Assembly (NCBI GenBank): GCA_945788325.1
Contig: CALZLL010000008.1
Span: 1-21,648, forward strand
Length of the DNA: 21,648 bases
Direction of reading: 5' to 3'
Source: an uncultured Clostridium sp.
GTDB lineage: Bacteria; Bacillota_I; Bacilli_A; RF39; UBA660
Shown here: positions 1-7,724 of the stretch, in pieces
Layout of the letters: each line of letters begins with the position of its first letter
Position numbering within the stretch: position 1 is the first letter of the stretch
Program-made: the position numbers and the translations under genes
The notes under the pieces: generated by a model
Databases searched by the model: none
What the model saw: only the letters and a program-made list of their open reading frames with translations
Told to the model about the DNA's origin: nothing

Positions 1-1504
1 TAAATAATCTTACGTATATCATAAATGCTACTATTACACCAAATGATATTTGATTGTTTATAACAAGACTTGCTCCAACAATACATACGGCAACATAACC
101 AAAGTTACCAATAAAATTCATCATTGATGGCATAAGTCCAGATAAAAACTGACTCATACGGTTACATTCAAATACGTTATCGTTTAGTTTATCAAACGTT
201 TTACTTGCATCATAATTTCCGTTATAAGCTTTAACAACGTTATGATTTGAATATATTTCTTCAATATGTCCATTTAGTTTTCCAAGCTCAACCTGTCTTG
301 CTAAGAAATATTTTTGAGACTTCGATAAAACTAACATCATAAAGGCAAATCCAAGTAGTGATGCTAAAATAGCGGTTATGGCCATGATCCAGTTAGTTAC
401 AAACATCATTATTATACAGCCTATAAATAAGGTTATGGCACTAACTAGTGATCCTAGACTTTGTGATAGGTTCATCCCAACGGTATCAACGTCGTTTGTA
501 ACGCGAGATAATATATCTCCTTTAGAATGTGTATCAAAATACTTTAATGCTAATTTATTTATCTTTATCGATATCTTTGTTCTTAATTCTTGCGCAAATT
601 TATTTGCCATAATAGCCATAAGTAAACTTTGTAATAAGTTAAACAAAGCACTTGATAGATAAAGAACAAGTAAAAATACTACTATTTTTTTAATAGCGCT
701 AAAATTTAGTTTTGGTTTTATTAAATTACCCATACTACTTGGGAGTTCATCAACTGCTTTATATATCGTTTTTACAGAAGAATCTTTATCAACGTTACTC
801 ATTTTGTTTAAGAATGCTATTTTTTCTTCTGTTTTTACCAATGTTTTATCTATTTTACTATCTGGTAATAATAAACTTTGTATACTTTTTGGAAGATTAG
901 TTATTTTTAATATCATTTCTTTTTGATTAGATTTATCAACATCATTAAAAGTACTTATAAAAGCTAGTTTATCACTTGAAGTTACAAAAACATCATTGAT
1001 TTTAGAATCAGGTAAAATCATGTTTGTTATACTCGTTGGTAAGTTAACTATTTCTTTTAGCAATTCTTTACTATTTAAAGTATTTGTCTTTAATAAAAAA
1101 CTATTAAAAGCTAGTTTATCATCATCAGATATAATATTTGATGAATTTATCAAGAAAATAGTTTCCCTATCTAATTTAACATTCATAATTTCAGCACTTA
1201 TGTTTTTTATGTTTTCTTCACTTAAAGTGCTTGAAATATCATTAGTTACTTTATTTAACTCTTCTTTATTTATAACAAGTCCCTTACTAAGTTCATCAGT
1301 TAAATCACTTAATTTATTAGGTCCAATTATTGTGCATATACTAGATAAAGCTGCAAAAACTAACGCAATTATTATAAATGGAAGTAGTTTGTTTAAATAC
1401 TTTGTCATCTTTTTAATCGTTGCACCTAAATTTTTTGGTTTTTCCCCTGCACCAGGTCCATGTCCTCTTCTTGGAGCACTTGCATGTCTTTTTTCATCAT
1501 TCAT
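1..1504 (-). CDS. ABC exporter subunit AbcB, permease part (partial)
   Basis: This is the N-terminal 501 residues of an ABC exporter half-transporter; its nucleotide-binding domain lies beyond the left edge, so no Walker motifs are visible. The start is the ATG at 1504, which overlaps the stop of abcA by 8 bp (ATGAATGA), implying translational coupling. A basic Gly/His-rich tail (residues 1-38) precedes TM1 (about 41-60). A roughly 205-residue loop, predicted extracellular, then precedes TM2 (about 271-292) and the usual type IV transmembrane fold (coupling-helix region with DILSRVTNDVDTVG). Residues 129-264 of the loop are three tandem repeats of about 49 residues. Family knowledge: TM287/288, LmrCD and BmrCD-type heterodimers pair a degenerate with a consensus subunit, and BmrD also carries an extra extracellular domain. 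I infer that this is the consensus partner and probably a drug or lipid exporter. Confidence 0.9.
   Translation of the reverse strand, partial: MNDEKRHASAPRRGHGPGAGEKPKNLGATIKKMTKYLNKLLPFIIIALVFAALSSICTIIGPNKLSDLTDELSKGLVINKEELNKVTNDISSTLSEENIKNISAEIMNVKLDRETIFLINSSNIISDDDKLAFNSFLLKTNTLNSKELLKEIVNLPTSITNMILPDSKINDVFVTSSDKLAFISTFNDVDKSNQKEMILKITNLPKSIQSLLLPDSKIDKTLVKTEEKIAFLNKMSNVDKDSSVKTIYKAVDELPSSMGNLIKPKLNFSAIKKIVVFLLVLYLSSALFNLLQSLLMAIMANKFAQELRTKISIKINKLALKYFDTHSKGDILSRVTNDVDTVGMNLSQSLGSLVSAITLFIGCIIMMFVTNWIMAITAILASLLGFAFMMLVLSKSQKYFLARQVELGKLNGHIEEIYSNHNVVKAYNGNYDASKTFDKLNDNVFECNRMSQFLSGLMPSMMNFIGNFGYVAVCIVGASLVINNQISFGVIVAFMIYVRLF
713..1120 (-). repeat. Three tandem 49-residue repeats within AbcB
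   Basis: The protein repeats are residues 129-177, 178-226 and 227-264 (the last is shorter). Landmarks recur with a spacing of 49: K-L-A-F at 130, K-L-A-F at 179 and K-I-A-F at 228; LPxSI at 155 and 204 and LPSSM at 254; LPDSKI at 164 and 213. The DNA copies have diverged, so this is an old protein repeat, not a recent duplication. It sits between TM1 and TM2 and is predicted to be extracellular. Confidence 0.8.
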
Positions 1505-3248
1505 TTTCAAGTTCCTCCTTTGTAAGTTGTGATAAGGCTATTTCTTTATACACCTTACACTTCTTTAAAAGCTGCTTATGAGTTCCAACGCCAACTGTTT
1601 TTCCTTTGTCTAAAACAATTATCTTATCAGCGTTAATAATAGTTCCTATTCTTTGTGCTATTATTATGTTGGTTACATCTTTGGTACTACGTTTTAACTC
1701 TTTTCTTAAAACGTAATCAGTTTTATAGTCTAACGCACTAAATGAATCATCAAATACATATATTTCAGGATCTTTTGCGATTGCTCTTGCGATAGCTAGT
1801 CTTTGTTTTTGTCCACCTGATATATTTGTACCTCCTTGAGAAACGTTAGAGTTATATTTATTTGGCATTTTTTCAACAAACTCAGAAGCTTGAGCTATTT
1901 TACTTGCCTCTTTTATTTTTTTATCACTTATTTTATTTTTACCATAACCAATGTTATACTCAACACTTCCGTTAAACATAACTGCTTTTTGAGGCACATA
2001 ACCTAATTTTTCATGTAAAACCTCTTGTTTGTATTCTTTTATGTTTACCCCATCTATTAGTATTTCTCCATCAGTTACGTCATAAAAACGCATTATTAAA
2101 TTAACTATCGTAGATTTACCACTACCAGTAGATCCAATTATCGCAATTGTATCACCTTTGTTAGCTTTAAATGAAATATTTTTTAATACGTATTCATCAG
2201 CATCTGGATATTTAAATGATACGTTCTTAAATTCTATTTCTCCAACACTTTTTGTATCACCATCAAAATTACCATCAACAATCTTTGTATTGGTGTTTAA
2301 AACCTCATTAATACGCGTTGCTGATACACTTGCTCTTGGATACATAATAAATATCATAGCAAGCATTAAAAACGACATAATAACTTGCATGGCATAACTT
2401 GAGAAAACAACCATGTTACTAAATATTGTTAACCTATCAAACATACCCGCGTTACTTAAAAGGTTTGATCCTATCGCATAAATAGAAAGCGTTAAAACGT
2501 TCATTACCAAATACATCGTAGGAGACATAATCGACATCATTTTTTGGTTAAAAATTTGAGTTTTAGTTAACTTATCATTACCTTTTTCAAATTTATCTTC
2601 TTGGTACTTTTCAGCATTAAATGCTCTTACTACCCTTATACCATTTAAGTTTTCACGGGTAAGTTCATTTATGCTATCAATTAATTTTTGCACGATTTTA
2701 AACTTAGGAAACACGCTAATCATTAAAATCACTATCACGGTAAGTAAAACAAAAACTGAGGCACCAGTTGCCAAACTCCATTGCCATCCCTTACCTAATA
2801 TTTTTAAAATCGCCCATACCGCCGTGATTGGGGCTTTAATAATCATCTGAAGTCCCATTGATATAAACATCTGAATGTTTGTTATATCATTAGTAGTTCT
2901 TGTTATTAAACTACTGGTTCTAAACTTTTTAATTTCTTCCATACTAAAACTTTGAACCTTTTCAAATAAGGTTTTTCTCGTTCTTTTAGAAAACGTTGCA
3001 GATATATAAGAAGTCATATACCCAACGATAAAGGCTGATATTAATGATCCTCCTGCACATAAAAGCATGTATCCACCTTGCTTTAATACATCAAATACTT
3101 TTGTTCCTTCGGTTTGAACCAAAGCTGTTATCTTTGACATATAATCAGGAAGTTTTAAATCAAGCCAGACCTGAAATACAATTAAAATAACACAAAAAAA
3201 TATTAAAATAAAATCTTTTTTCTTGAATTCCTTTATTAACTTTAACAT
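1497..3248 (-). CDS. ABC exporter subunit AbcA with degenerate ATPase site
   Basis: This is a complete 583-residue ABC half-transporter with a transmembrane domain (about 15-310) followed by the ATPase domain. Visible motifs are Walker A GSTGSGKS (372-379), Q-loop Q420, signature NISGGQ (475-480), Walker B IYVFD (496-500), D-loop SALD (504-507) and a switch position at 532. The catalytic Glu after Walker B is Asp (D501) and the switch His is Gln (Q532). This is the family hallmark of the non-hydrolysing site in heterodimeric exporters (TM287, LmrC, BmrC), so it is expected and not damage. The gene lies 12 nt after marR with RBS GGAGG 8 nt before the ATG, and overlaps abcB. The operon order marR-abcA-abcB suggests an inducible efflux pump; the substrate is unknown. 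Confidence 0.95.
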   Translation of the reverse strand: MLKLIKEFKKKDFILIFFCVILIVFQVWLDLKLPDYMSKITALVQTEGTKVFDVLKQGGYMLLCAGGSLISAFIVGYMTSYISATFSKRTRKTLFEKVQSFSMEEIKKFRTSSLITRTTNDITNIQMFISMGLQMIIKAPITAVWAILKILGKGWQWSLATGASVFVLLTVIVILMISVFPKFKIVQKLIDSINELTRENLNGIRVVRAFNAEKYQEDKFEKGNDKLTKTQIFNQKMMSIMSPTMYLVMNVLTLSIYAIGSNLLSNAGMFDRLTIFSNMVVFSSYAMQVIMSFLMLAMIFIMYPRASVSATRINEVLNTNTKIVDGNFDGDTKSVGEIEFKNVSFKYPDADEYVLKNISFKANKGDTIAIIGSTGSGKSTIVNLIMRFYDVTDGEILIDGVNIKEYKQEVLHEKLGYVPQKAVMFNGSVEYNIGYGKNKISDKKIKEASKIAQASEFVEKMPNKYNSNVSQGGTNISGGQKQRLAIARAIAKDPEIYVFDDSFSALDYKTDYVLRKELKRSTKDVTNIIIAQRIGTIINADKIIVLDKGKTVGVGTHKQLLKKCKVYKEIALSQLTKEELENE

Positions 3249-3260
3249 ATATTATTCCTC

Positions 3261-3692
3261 CTATTTCAAGTTTTCTTTTAACTTGTCGATTACCTTAAAA
3301 AAAATTTTCTTCTCTTCACATGATATGCCTTTTAGAAGTTCTTTTTCAAAAATAATCACCTTTTTTTCTAATTCATCATGCTTTTTAATACTTTTATCAG
3401 TTAATGATATCTCTTTTTTTCGTGCATCTTCTAATGAATCTATTCTTATAATCAAATCATTCTTTTCCATTGTTTTTAAAATACCTGATATAGTTGATCT
3501 TCTTGCACCTATTTCTTTTTCTACTTCATTTTGATAAATTATTCTATTTTTATTTTTATATAAATATCCTAGAATATCAGCTTGTACGTGAGATATATTA
3601 AAAATACCTTCTTTTTTTACATTCTCACATATCTTTCTATTTAACATATTATCAAGCATTTTTATTTCAAACGGAATTTTTCTTTTACTCAT
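3261..3692 (-). CDS. MarR-family transcriptional regulator
   Basis: This 143-residue winged-helix protein is of typical MarR length. The central region (HVQADILGYLYKNKNR, then EIGARRSTISGILKTMEKN) reads as the recognition helix, and the wing follows (LIIRIDSLEDARKKEISLT); the ends are helical for dimerisation. I place the start at the ATG at 3692, because AGGTG lies 6 nt upstream; an in-frame GTG at 3701 would put that RBS inside the gene. It is first in the operon with the ABC exporter genes and has its own sigma-A promoter. An imperfect inverted repeat between promoter and start suggests autoregulation. MarR regulators next to exporters are usually repressors released by the transported compound; that role is inferred here. 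Confidence 0.92.
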   Translation of the reverse strand: MSKRKIPFEIKMLDNMLNRKICENVKKEGIFNISHVQADILGYLYKNKNRIIYQNEVEKEIGARRSTISGILKTMEKNDLIIRIDSLEDARKKEISLTDKSIKKHDELEKKVIIFEKELLKGISCEEKKIFFKVIDKLKENLK

Positions 3693-3698
3693 ATCCAA

Positions 3699-3716
3699 CA
3701 CCTACTTTGTAAGGTA
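3699..3716 (-). promoter_or_regulatory. Candidate MarR operator
   Basis: An imperfect inverted repeat (ACCTTAC, AAA, GTAGGT) lies just downstream of the predicted marR transcription start and runs into its RBS. Its position would let bound MarR block transcription of its own operon. This rests on symmetry and position only. Confidence 0.4.
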
Positions 3717-3729
3717 ACTAACAAAAAAC

Positions 3730-3758
3730 ATTCTATCAAATCATATGTTTATAGTCAA
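3730..3758 (-). promoter_or_regulatory. Sigma-A promoter of the marR-abcA-abcB operon
   Basis: The -35 is TTGACT at 3758-3753 and the -10 is TAGAAT at 3735-3730, with a 17-nt spacer. The predicted transcription start is near 3723, about 30 nt before the marR ATG. Confidence 0.75.
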
Positions 3759-3781
3759 TGAATTTTTTATTAAGAATTATT

Positions 3782-3804
3782 AAAAAAAACCAAAATATTG
3801 GTTT
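3782..3804 (-). terminator. Intrinsic terminator after the EF-hand TasA-like gene
   Basis: A 7-bp stem (AAACCAA/TTGGTTT) with a 4-nt loop at 3804-3787 is followed by a T run. It begins 3 nt past the stop codon of the upstream gene and separates it from marR. Confidence 0.75.
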
Positions 3805-3806
3805 CT

Positions 3807-4409
3807 TTATTTTTGTACAAAATAATATTTCAAACTAATGTTTAATTTTACTTCACCTTTTGGTACTTCATTTCCAATAAAGCTTATCGTAAGACTTCCA
3901 CGCTGAATTTCATTTGCTTGCAAAGTCCCTTTAAAAATCTTATCTTTTATAACTATGTTTTTTGATGATTTTATAACTTCTTCATCTGTCGTTACGCCAT
4001 CACCATCCCAATCAGACTCAGCATATATAGATTTAATTATTTTATCCTTGTTAGAACTTTCTTCTAAAATGTCATTTACGTAAGTTAAATCGTATTTAGC
4101 TCTTAATGTTCCTGCATTTACTACATCATAAAAAAACGTAACTTTATCTCCTGGTTTAGTTAACAAAACTTCAAAATCACCAATGTAAGTTTTTTTATTT
4201 TGAAGTGTTGGATACTTAATAATTTTTGCATCACTATAGGTCTTGTATTTTAAATTATCAAAATGAACATCCCATCTTGCGTCTGCTATTACATTTTTTT
4301 TATTTGTTACCATTACTTTGCTTATCGATAAAAACGCAATTGTTATACATAATACTGAAATTATAAGAGAAACAATAGCTAATATTTTAATTTCTTTTTC
4401 TTTTTTCAT
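3807..4409 (-). CDS. TasA/camelysin-like exported protein with one EF-hand loop
   Basis: This 200-residue protein has a lysine-rich start and a hydrophobic segment (about 8-30) that acts as a signal peptide or membrane anchor, followed by a beta-rich domain. Residues 25-53 align without gaps to the same region of the exported protein encoded at 13183-14583, sharing AF, W and F-x-N-L positions, so the two are paralogous modules. Unlike that protein it has no clear A-x-A cleavage site, so it may stay anchored. Residues 133-144 (DWDGDGVTTDEE) form a canonical EF-hand or dockerin-type calcium loop with ligands at positions 1, 3, 5 and 12. RBS AAAAAGGAG lies 6 nt before the ATG. The gene is preceded by a possible structured leader and followed by a terminator. 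A role as a matrix or surface protein is inferred from the TasA/camelysin family. Confidence 0.75.
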   Translation of the reverse strand: MKKEKEIKILAIVSLIISVLCITIAFLSISKVMVTNKKNVIADARWDVHFDNLKYKTYSDAKIIKYPTLQNKKTYIGDFEVLLTKPGDKVTFFYDVVNAGTLRAKYDLTYVNDILEESSNKDKIIKSIYAESDWDGDGVTTDEEVIKSSKNIVIKDKIFKGTLQANEIQRGSLTISFIGNEVPKGEVKLNISLKYYFVQK

Positions 4410-4446
4410 TTTTAACTCCTTTTTCTTTTTTTATTTTTATATTATT

Positions 4447-4560
4447 TAGCATACACACTCAACGCGGCTTGAAAACAGATTATTTATAGGTCATCAAGGC
4501 TGAATGCTCCTTCATTTGACATGTTGCTTAACAGAAATATGCCTATGTTGTGTGCTCTTC
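4447..4560 (-). ncRNA. Unidentified structured RNA or 5' leader
   Basis: About 111 nt here are near 40% GC, against roughly 20% in the flanking non-coding DNA. Read on the minus strand, the ends pair as a bulged helix (AGC/GCU, ACAC/GUGU, AAC/GUU). Inside are a possible AUAGG/CCUAU helix, a small hairpin UGUU-AAGC-AACA, and a hairpin with GUCA/UGAC and AAGG/CCUU separated by an internal loop. It lies between the RhuM-family gene and the TasA-like gene, so on the minus strand it would be the latter's 5' leader. No known riboswitch core or tRNA feature was recognised, no clear terminator follows, and the strand is not certain. Confidence 0.4.
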
Positions 4561-4592
4561 ATGTATAGTCCAATATTTTTATTTATATTAAA

Positions 4593-5594
4593 TTACTTTT
4601 CTTTTAAATATCTTTCATACATCTGGTCCATACTCGATATATATTCTTGATCTTGCTTTATTCTGAATTTTTCATATTCATTATTTGCTTTTTCTATTGC
4701 TTTTTTATGAGAAATTTTTCCCGAGTCACTTAATATTTTTTTCTTTCTATATTTCAATAAATCATCAGCAGTTTCAATCCAATCATTCATTGTCATATTT
4801 TTTTGTTCCTTTGCCTCTGTTTCAGCAATATCTAAAAACAAATTTGTTAAATCATTTAATTTATCTAATTCATCTTTTTCAAGGTAGTTTTTTGCAATGC
4901 TAATATCATATTTCATTATCTTCCCATCAGGACTATTTTTCCAATTAGTAAGTCCCATATGTATTTTTTCACTATCTACTCTTTCATATATTAGTTCAGC
5001 TGCTGTTTTACCTGTAATAGCATAATGTAATTTATTTTGAACTATTTTAAAAAATGTATATGCTTCATCCGAATCTTTATTATAATCGATACTAGTTGCT
5101 TCAAAAACATCAGTTATTTTTTGATATTGTCTTCTTTCACTTAGTCTAATTTCTTTAATATTTTGTAATAATTCATCAAAATAGTCTTTTCCAAACTTTG
5201 GACCATTTTTCATTTTATCAACATCAATAACAAAACCTTTTATCATATAATCTTTTAATATTTTGGTAGCCCATATTCTAAACTTGGTAGCTTTTTTAGA
5301 ATTAACTCTATAACCAACTGCAATTATGGCGTCAAGATTATAGAATTCTAATTCTCTATTTACATTACGATTTCCTTCTTTACGAACTATTTCCATTTTG
5401 GAAATAGTTGAGTTTTTATCTAATTCTTTTTCTTCATAAATATTTGTTAGATGTTTATTAATCGCAGATACATTAACATCAAATAATTCACTCATGCTTT
5501 TTTGTGTTAACCATATTGTTTCATCTTTTAAAATAACATCAACGTTTATCTTTCCATCTTCTGTTTCATATAATAAAATATTACTTTCTTTCAT
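4593..5594 (-). CDS. RhuM-family (virulence RhuM) protein
   Basis: This 333-residue protein is a full-length member of the Virulence_RhuM family. The N-terminus is diagnostic: WLTQKSMSELFDVNVSAINK looks like a helix-turn-helix, followed by REGNRNVNRELEFYNLDAI and IAVGYRVNSKKATKFRIWAT. The C-terminus is charged and helical (about 255-333) and may be a coiled coil. There is no signal peptide or membrane segment, so it should be cytoplasmic and could bind DNA. The molecular function of the family is not established; the name comes from a Salmonella pathogenicity-island gene, and members are often found in accessory and defence-rich DNA. The start is supported by AAGGGAG 8-9 nt upstream. It follows rlmD by 51 nt without a clear terminator, so it may be co-transcribed, but its more AT-rich, accessory character suggests acquisition. 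Confidence 0.9.
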   Translation of the reverse strand: MKESNILLYETEDGKINVDVILKDETIWLTQKSMSELFDVNVSAINKHLTNIYEEKELDKNSTISKMEIVRKEGNRNVNRELEFYNLDAIIAVGYRVNSKKATKFRIWATKILKDYMIKGFVIDVDKMKNGPKFGKDYFDELLQNIKEIRLSERRQYQKITDVFEATSIDYNKDSDEAYTFFKIVQNKLHYAITGKTAAELIYERVDSEKIHMGLTNWKNSPDGKIMKYDISIAKNYLEKDELDKLNDLTNLFLDIAETEAKEQKNMTMNDWIETADDLLKYRKKKILSDSGKISHKKAIEKANNEYEKFRIKQDQEYISSMDQMYERYLKEK

Positions 5595-5645
5595 TTACCG
5601 CACTCCCTTCATTTATTAATTTTCAACTATAAAACAATGTATTAT

Positions 5646-6905
5646 TTACTTCCTTTCTAAAACACAAACTGTTTCCACGTGGCTTGTATTAGGAAACATA
5701 TCAACCGGAACTACCTTTTTTACATCATATAAATCTTTTAAATAACTTAAATCTCTAGCCATGGTAACAGGATTACAAGATACATATACTATTTTTTTAG
5801 GAGAAATTTTTTTCATAATAGCAATAGCTTTTCTATCTATTCCTTTTCTTGGTGGATCTACAATTACTACGTCTACTTTTTCTTTTATTTTATTTATTTC
5901 TTTAGTAGCATCACCACATATAAACTTAACATTACTAATATTATTAATTTTTAAATTCTCTTTAGCATCAATAATAGCATCTTCTACTATTTCTATTCCT
6001 ATTACTTTTTTTACATATTTAGATACTATACTAGTTATAGTACCTGTTCCACAATATAAATCAAGAACTACATCTTCTTTACTTAGATTAGATTGTTTAA
6101 TAATTTCATCATATAACTTTTCAGTTTGAACACTATTTACTTGAAAAAATGATTTAGCAGAAACGTTAAACATAAGACCATTTGAAACTTCTTTAATATA
6201 TCCATTACCATAAACAACCTTATCATTATATATAACACTCTTTAAATTATTTATGTTAGTAGTTAAATAATCTAATATCTTTATATCAGTATTATTTAAT
6301 GAATATATATCTATAAGAATTTCATCCATCGCATTACCATACTTAATAGTAACACTTTTTATCTCATTATCATTTTCTTTTAAATAACTTTTAATAACAT
6401 TTAGTGAGTCATTAATCTGTTTTTGTGCTAAAAGACAATAATCTATATCTATTAACTGATAAGTACCTTCACCATAAAAGCCAATACGATTATCTTCTAC
6501 TTTAAAACTCACTTTATTTCTATAATTATCTTCTTTTAAAGATGGTATTGTATCTTCCACTTTAACATCTAATTTTCCAATTCTCTTAAGAGCAGTTTCT
6601 ATTTTTTCTTTTTTAAATTTTAAATTTTCTTTACTAGTTTGATGTCTTAAATTACAGCCACCACATTCTTCATAATAAGGACATTTAGATTCAATCCTTT
6701 TATCTGATGATTTTAATATTTCAACTATTTTTCCTCTAGCGAAATTTTTCTTTTTTTCCGTTATTCTTATCCTTACCTTTTCACCAGGTAAAGCTTTAGG
6801 TACAAAAACAATCATTTGATTTATTTTACAAACTCCAGACCCTTCATTTTCTAAACCGGTTATTTCAGTTTCATATATTTCATCTATCTTAATAGTTCCA
6901 AGCAT
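5646..6905 (-). CDS. rlmD: 23S rRNA (uracil-C5) methyltransferase, RlmD/RlmCD type
   Basis: This 419-residue enzyme is of the RumA/TrmA class and transfers methyl from S-adenosylmethionine to C5 of uracil in 23S rRNA. Domains are an N-terminal TRAM domain (about 1-65); [4Fe-4S] ligands C75, C81, C84 and probably C157; a central RNA-binding insert; and a Rossmann methyltransferase with LDLYCGTGT (281-289), GIEIVEDA (303-310) and DPPRKG (350-355). The catalytic nucleophile is C377 in SCNP and the base is E411 in HVET. All key residues are present. Gram-positive homologues (RlmCD) can modify both U747 and U1939, so the exact site is not decided by sequence alone. It has its own promoter directly after the terminator of the upstream gene. 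Confidence 0.93.
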   Translation of the reverse strand: MLGTIKIDEIYETEITGLENEGSGVCKINQMIVFVPKALPGEKVRIRITEKKKNFARGKIVEILKSSDKRIESKCPYYEECGGCNLRHQTSKENLKFKKEKIETALKRIGKLDVKVEDTIPSLKEDNYRNKVSFKVEDNRIGFYGEGTYQLIDIDYCLLAQKQINDSLNVIKSYLKENDNEIKSVTIKYGNAMDEILIDIYSLNNTDIKILDYLTTNINNLKSVIYNDKVVYGNGYIKEVSNGLMFNVSAKSFFQVNSVQTEKLYDEIIKQSNLSKEDVVLDLYCGTGTITSIVSKYVKKVIGIEIVEDAIIDAKENLKINNISNVKFICGDATKEINKIKEKVDVVIVDPPRKGIDRKAIAIMKKISPKKIVYVSCNPVTMARDLSYLKDLYDVKKVVPVDMFPNTSHVETVCVLERK

Positions 6906-6921
6906 AATATCACCCGTAATA

Positions 6922-6949
6922 ATTATACAATATAATAGCTTTTATCCAA
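6922..6949 (-). promoter_or_regulatory. Promoter of rlmD
   Basis: The -35 is TTGGAT at 6949-6944 and the -10 is TATAAT at 6927-6922, with a 16-nt spacer. It starts within the T-rich tail of the preceding terminator. A GGGTG RBS lies 5 nt before the rlmD ATG. Confidence 0.65.
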
Positions 6950-6979
6950 AATAAAAATAAGCTTATATGTAAACTTATT
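6946..6979 (-). terminator. Intrinsic terminator of the 241-residue gene
   Basis: A 9-bp stem with one G-U pair (AATAAGTTT/AAGCTTATT, 6979-6971 with 6964-6956) and a 6-nt loop is followed by a T-rich tail. The 5' arm overlaps the stop codon of the gene. A T run on the other strand as well makes it potentially bidirectional. Confidence 0.8.
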
Positions 6980-7700
6980 TTTTTATTATAGGGACACGTT
7001 CTATAAACTCTTTTACTTCAAATATAGAATTTTCATCCCTATCATTTCCATCTTTATCAAAGTAAATATATTCTCTAAATAAATCCTTTCTTTTTTCATA
7101 AACTTTTTTAGAAATTTTTGAAGTATGTTTTTCCATCTTATCATCTACATATTTAATTATTTCTATTTTATATGGTAAATCAACCTCAACTTCAGACATT
7201 AAAAGTTCTCTATTTAATATTTTAGGATTACAAACGCTTTTTACTTTAAAATGTATTAAATCATCTTCTTCTACTTTCTTTTCTACCTTTACAACAATAT
7301 CACTAGTATTATTTTTTATTAATACATAAGATTTATCATCTATTTCTATAAATGAATGAACATGATTAATATCAAAATTCACTAAATAACTTATATATGA
7401 AGTATTCATTATTGCTTTTTCAAAAGCATTTTTATTAACATCTAACTCTCCTTTAATTAACATACCAAAAATATTATTTAATTTTTTTTCAGTAGATTTA
7501 TTTTTATTTTTTATTACATCCTTAAGACAAGTTAAATTTAAATATGTAGAAGTATCAAAAGTTACAATATATTCTTTTTCATGTGTTGTATAAAACTTAT
7601 ATTTTTTATTTGCAAATTTTTTTTTAAAGAAATGAATAGAGCATTTTAATGTATTTATTTTTTTATCCATTTCTTCATTTTCTCCATAAGTTATTTTCAT
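6975..7700 (-). CDS. Hypothetical protein, 241 aa, possibly PBECR4-like at the N-terminus
   Basis: I do not firmly recognise this protein. It is hydrophilic, lysine-rich and predicted cytoplasmic, without signal peptide or membrane segment. Residues 10-110 (FFKKKFANKKYKFYTTHEKE, then a hydrophobic strand and YLNLTCLKDV, then NIFGMLIKGELDV) resemble by eye the start of PBECR4-type proteins, a group of phage- and toxin-associated putative nucleases. The hallmark His in the 'HLTGL'-like motif is replaced (NLTCL), so this is a weak suggestion. The C-terminal half is beta-rich and charged. It is a single-gene transcription unit with its own strong promoter and terminator. The ribosome binding site is a run of seven G, 4 nt before the ATG. 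An alternative start is the ATG at 7670 (MDKKINTL), with a more distant GGAG. Confidence 0.7.
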   Translation of the reverse strand: MKITYGENEEMDKKINTLKCSIHFFKKKFANKKYKFYTTHEKEYIVTFDTSTYLNLTCLKDVIKNKNKSTEKKLNNIFGMLIKGELDVNKNAFEKAIMNTSYISYLVNFDINHVHSFIEIDDKSYVLIKNNTSDIVVKVEKKVEEDDLIHFKVKSVCNPKILNRELLMSEVEVDLPYKIEIIKYVDDKMEKHTSKISKKVYEKRKDLFREYIYFDKDGNDRDENSIFEVKEFIERVPIIKK

Positions 7701-7704
7701 ATTT

Positions 7705-7711
7705 CCCCCCC
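7705..7711 (-). promoter_or_regulatory. Poly-G (G7) ribosome binding site
   Basis: On the minus strand the sequence reads AAGGGGGGGAAAT then ATG. The seven-G run takes the place of the Shine-Dalgarno sequence of the 241-residue gene. Such a run is rare in DNA this AT-rich and is prone to length change. Confidence 0.6.
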
Positions 7712-7724
7712 TTGTTTGGATGCT

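Noticed and set aside
996..1532. Plus-strand open frame of 178 codons opposite AbcB
   Set aside because: It is antisense to a clear ABC exporter frame and its product is low-complexity hydrophobic sequence with no family features; it is a shadow of the AT-rich reverse strand. The same applies to the other plus-strand open frames in the window.
1497..3248. Loss of catalytic Glu and switch His in AbcA read as an inactivating mutation
   Set aside because: D501 and Q532 are the normal degenerate-site residues of one subunit in heterodimeric exporters of the TM287/288 and BmrCD type.
4447..4560. Integron attC site
   Set aside because: ACTCAAC and GCTTAAC fit the RYYYAAC core and the ends are complementary, but the matching GTTRRRY partner is not present at the right end, and there is no integrase or cassette array.
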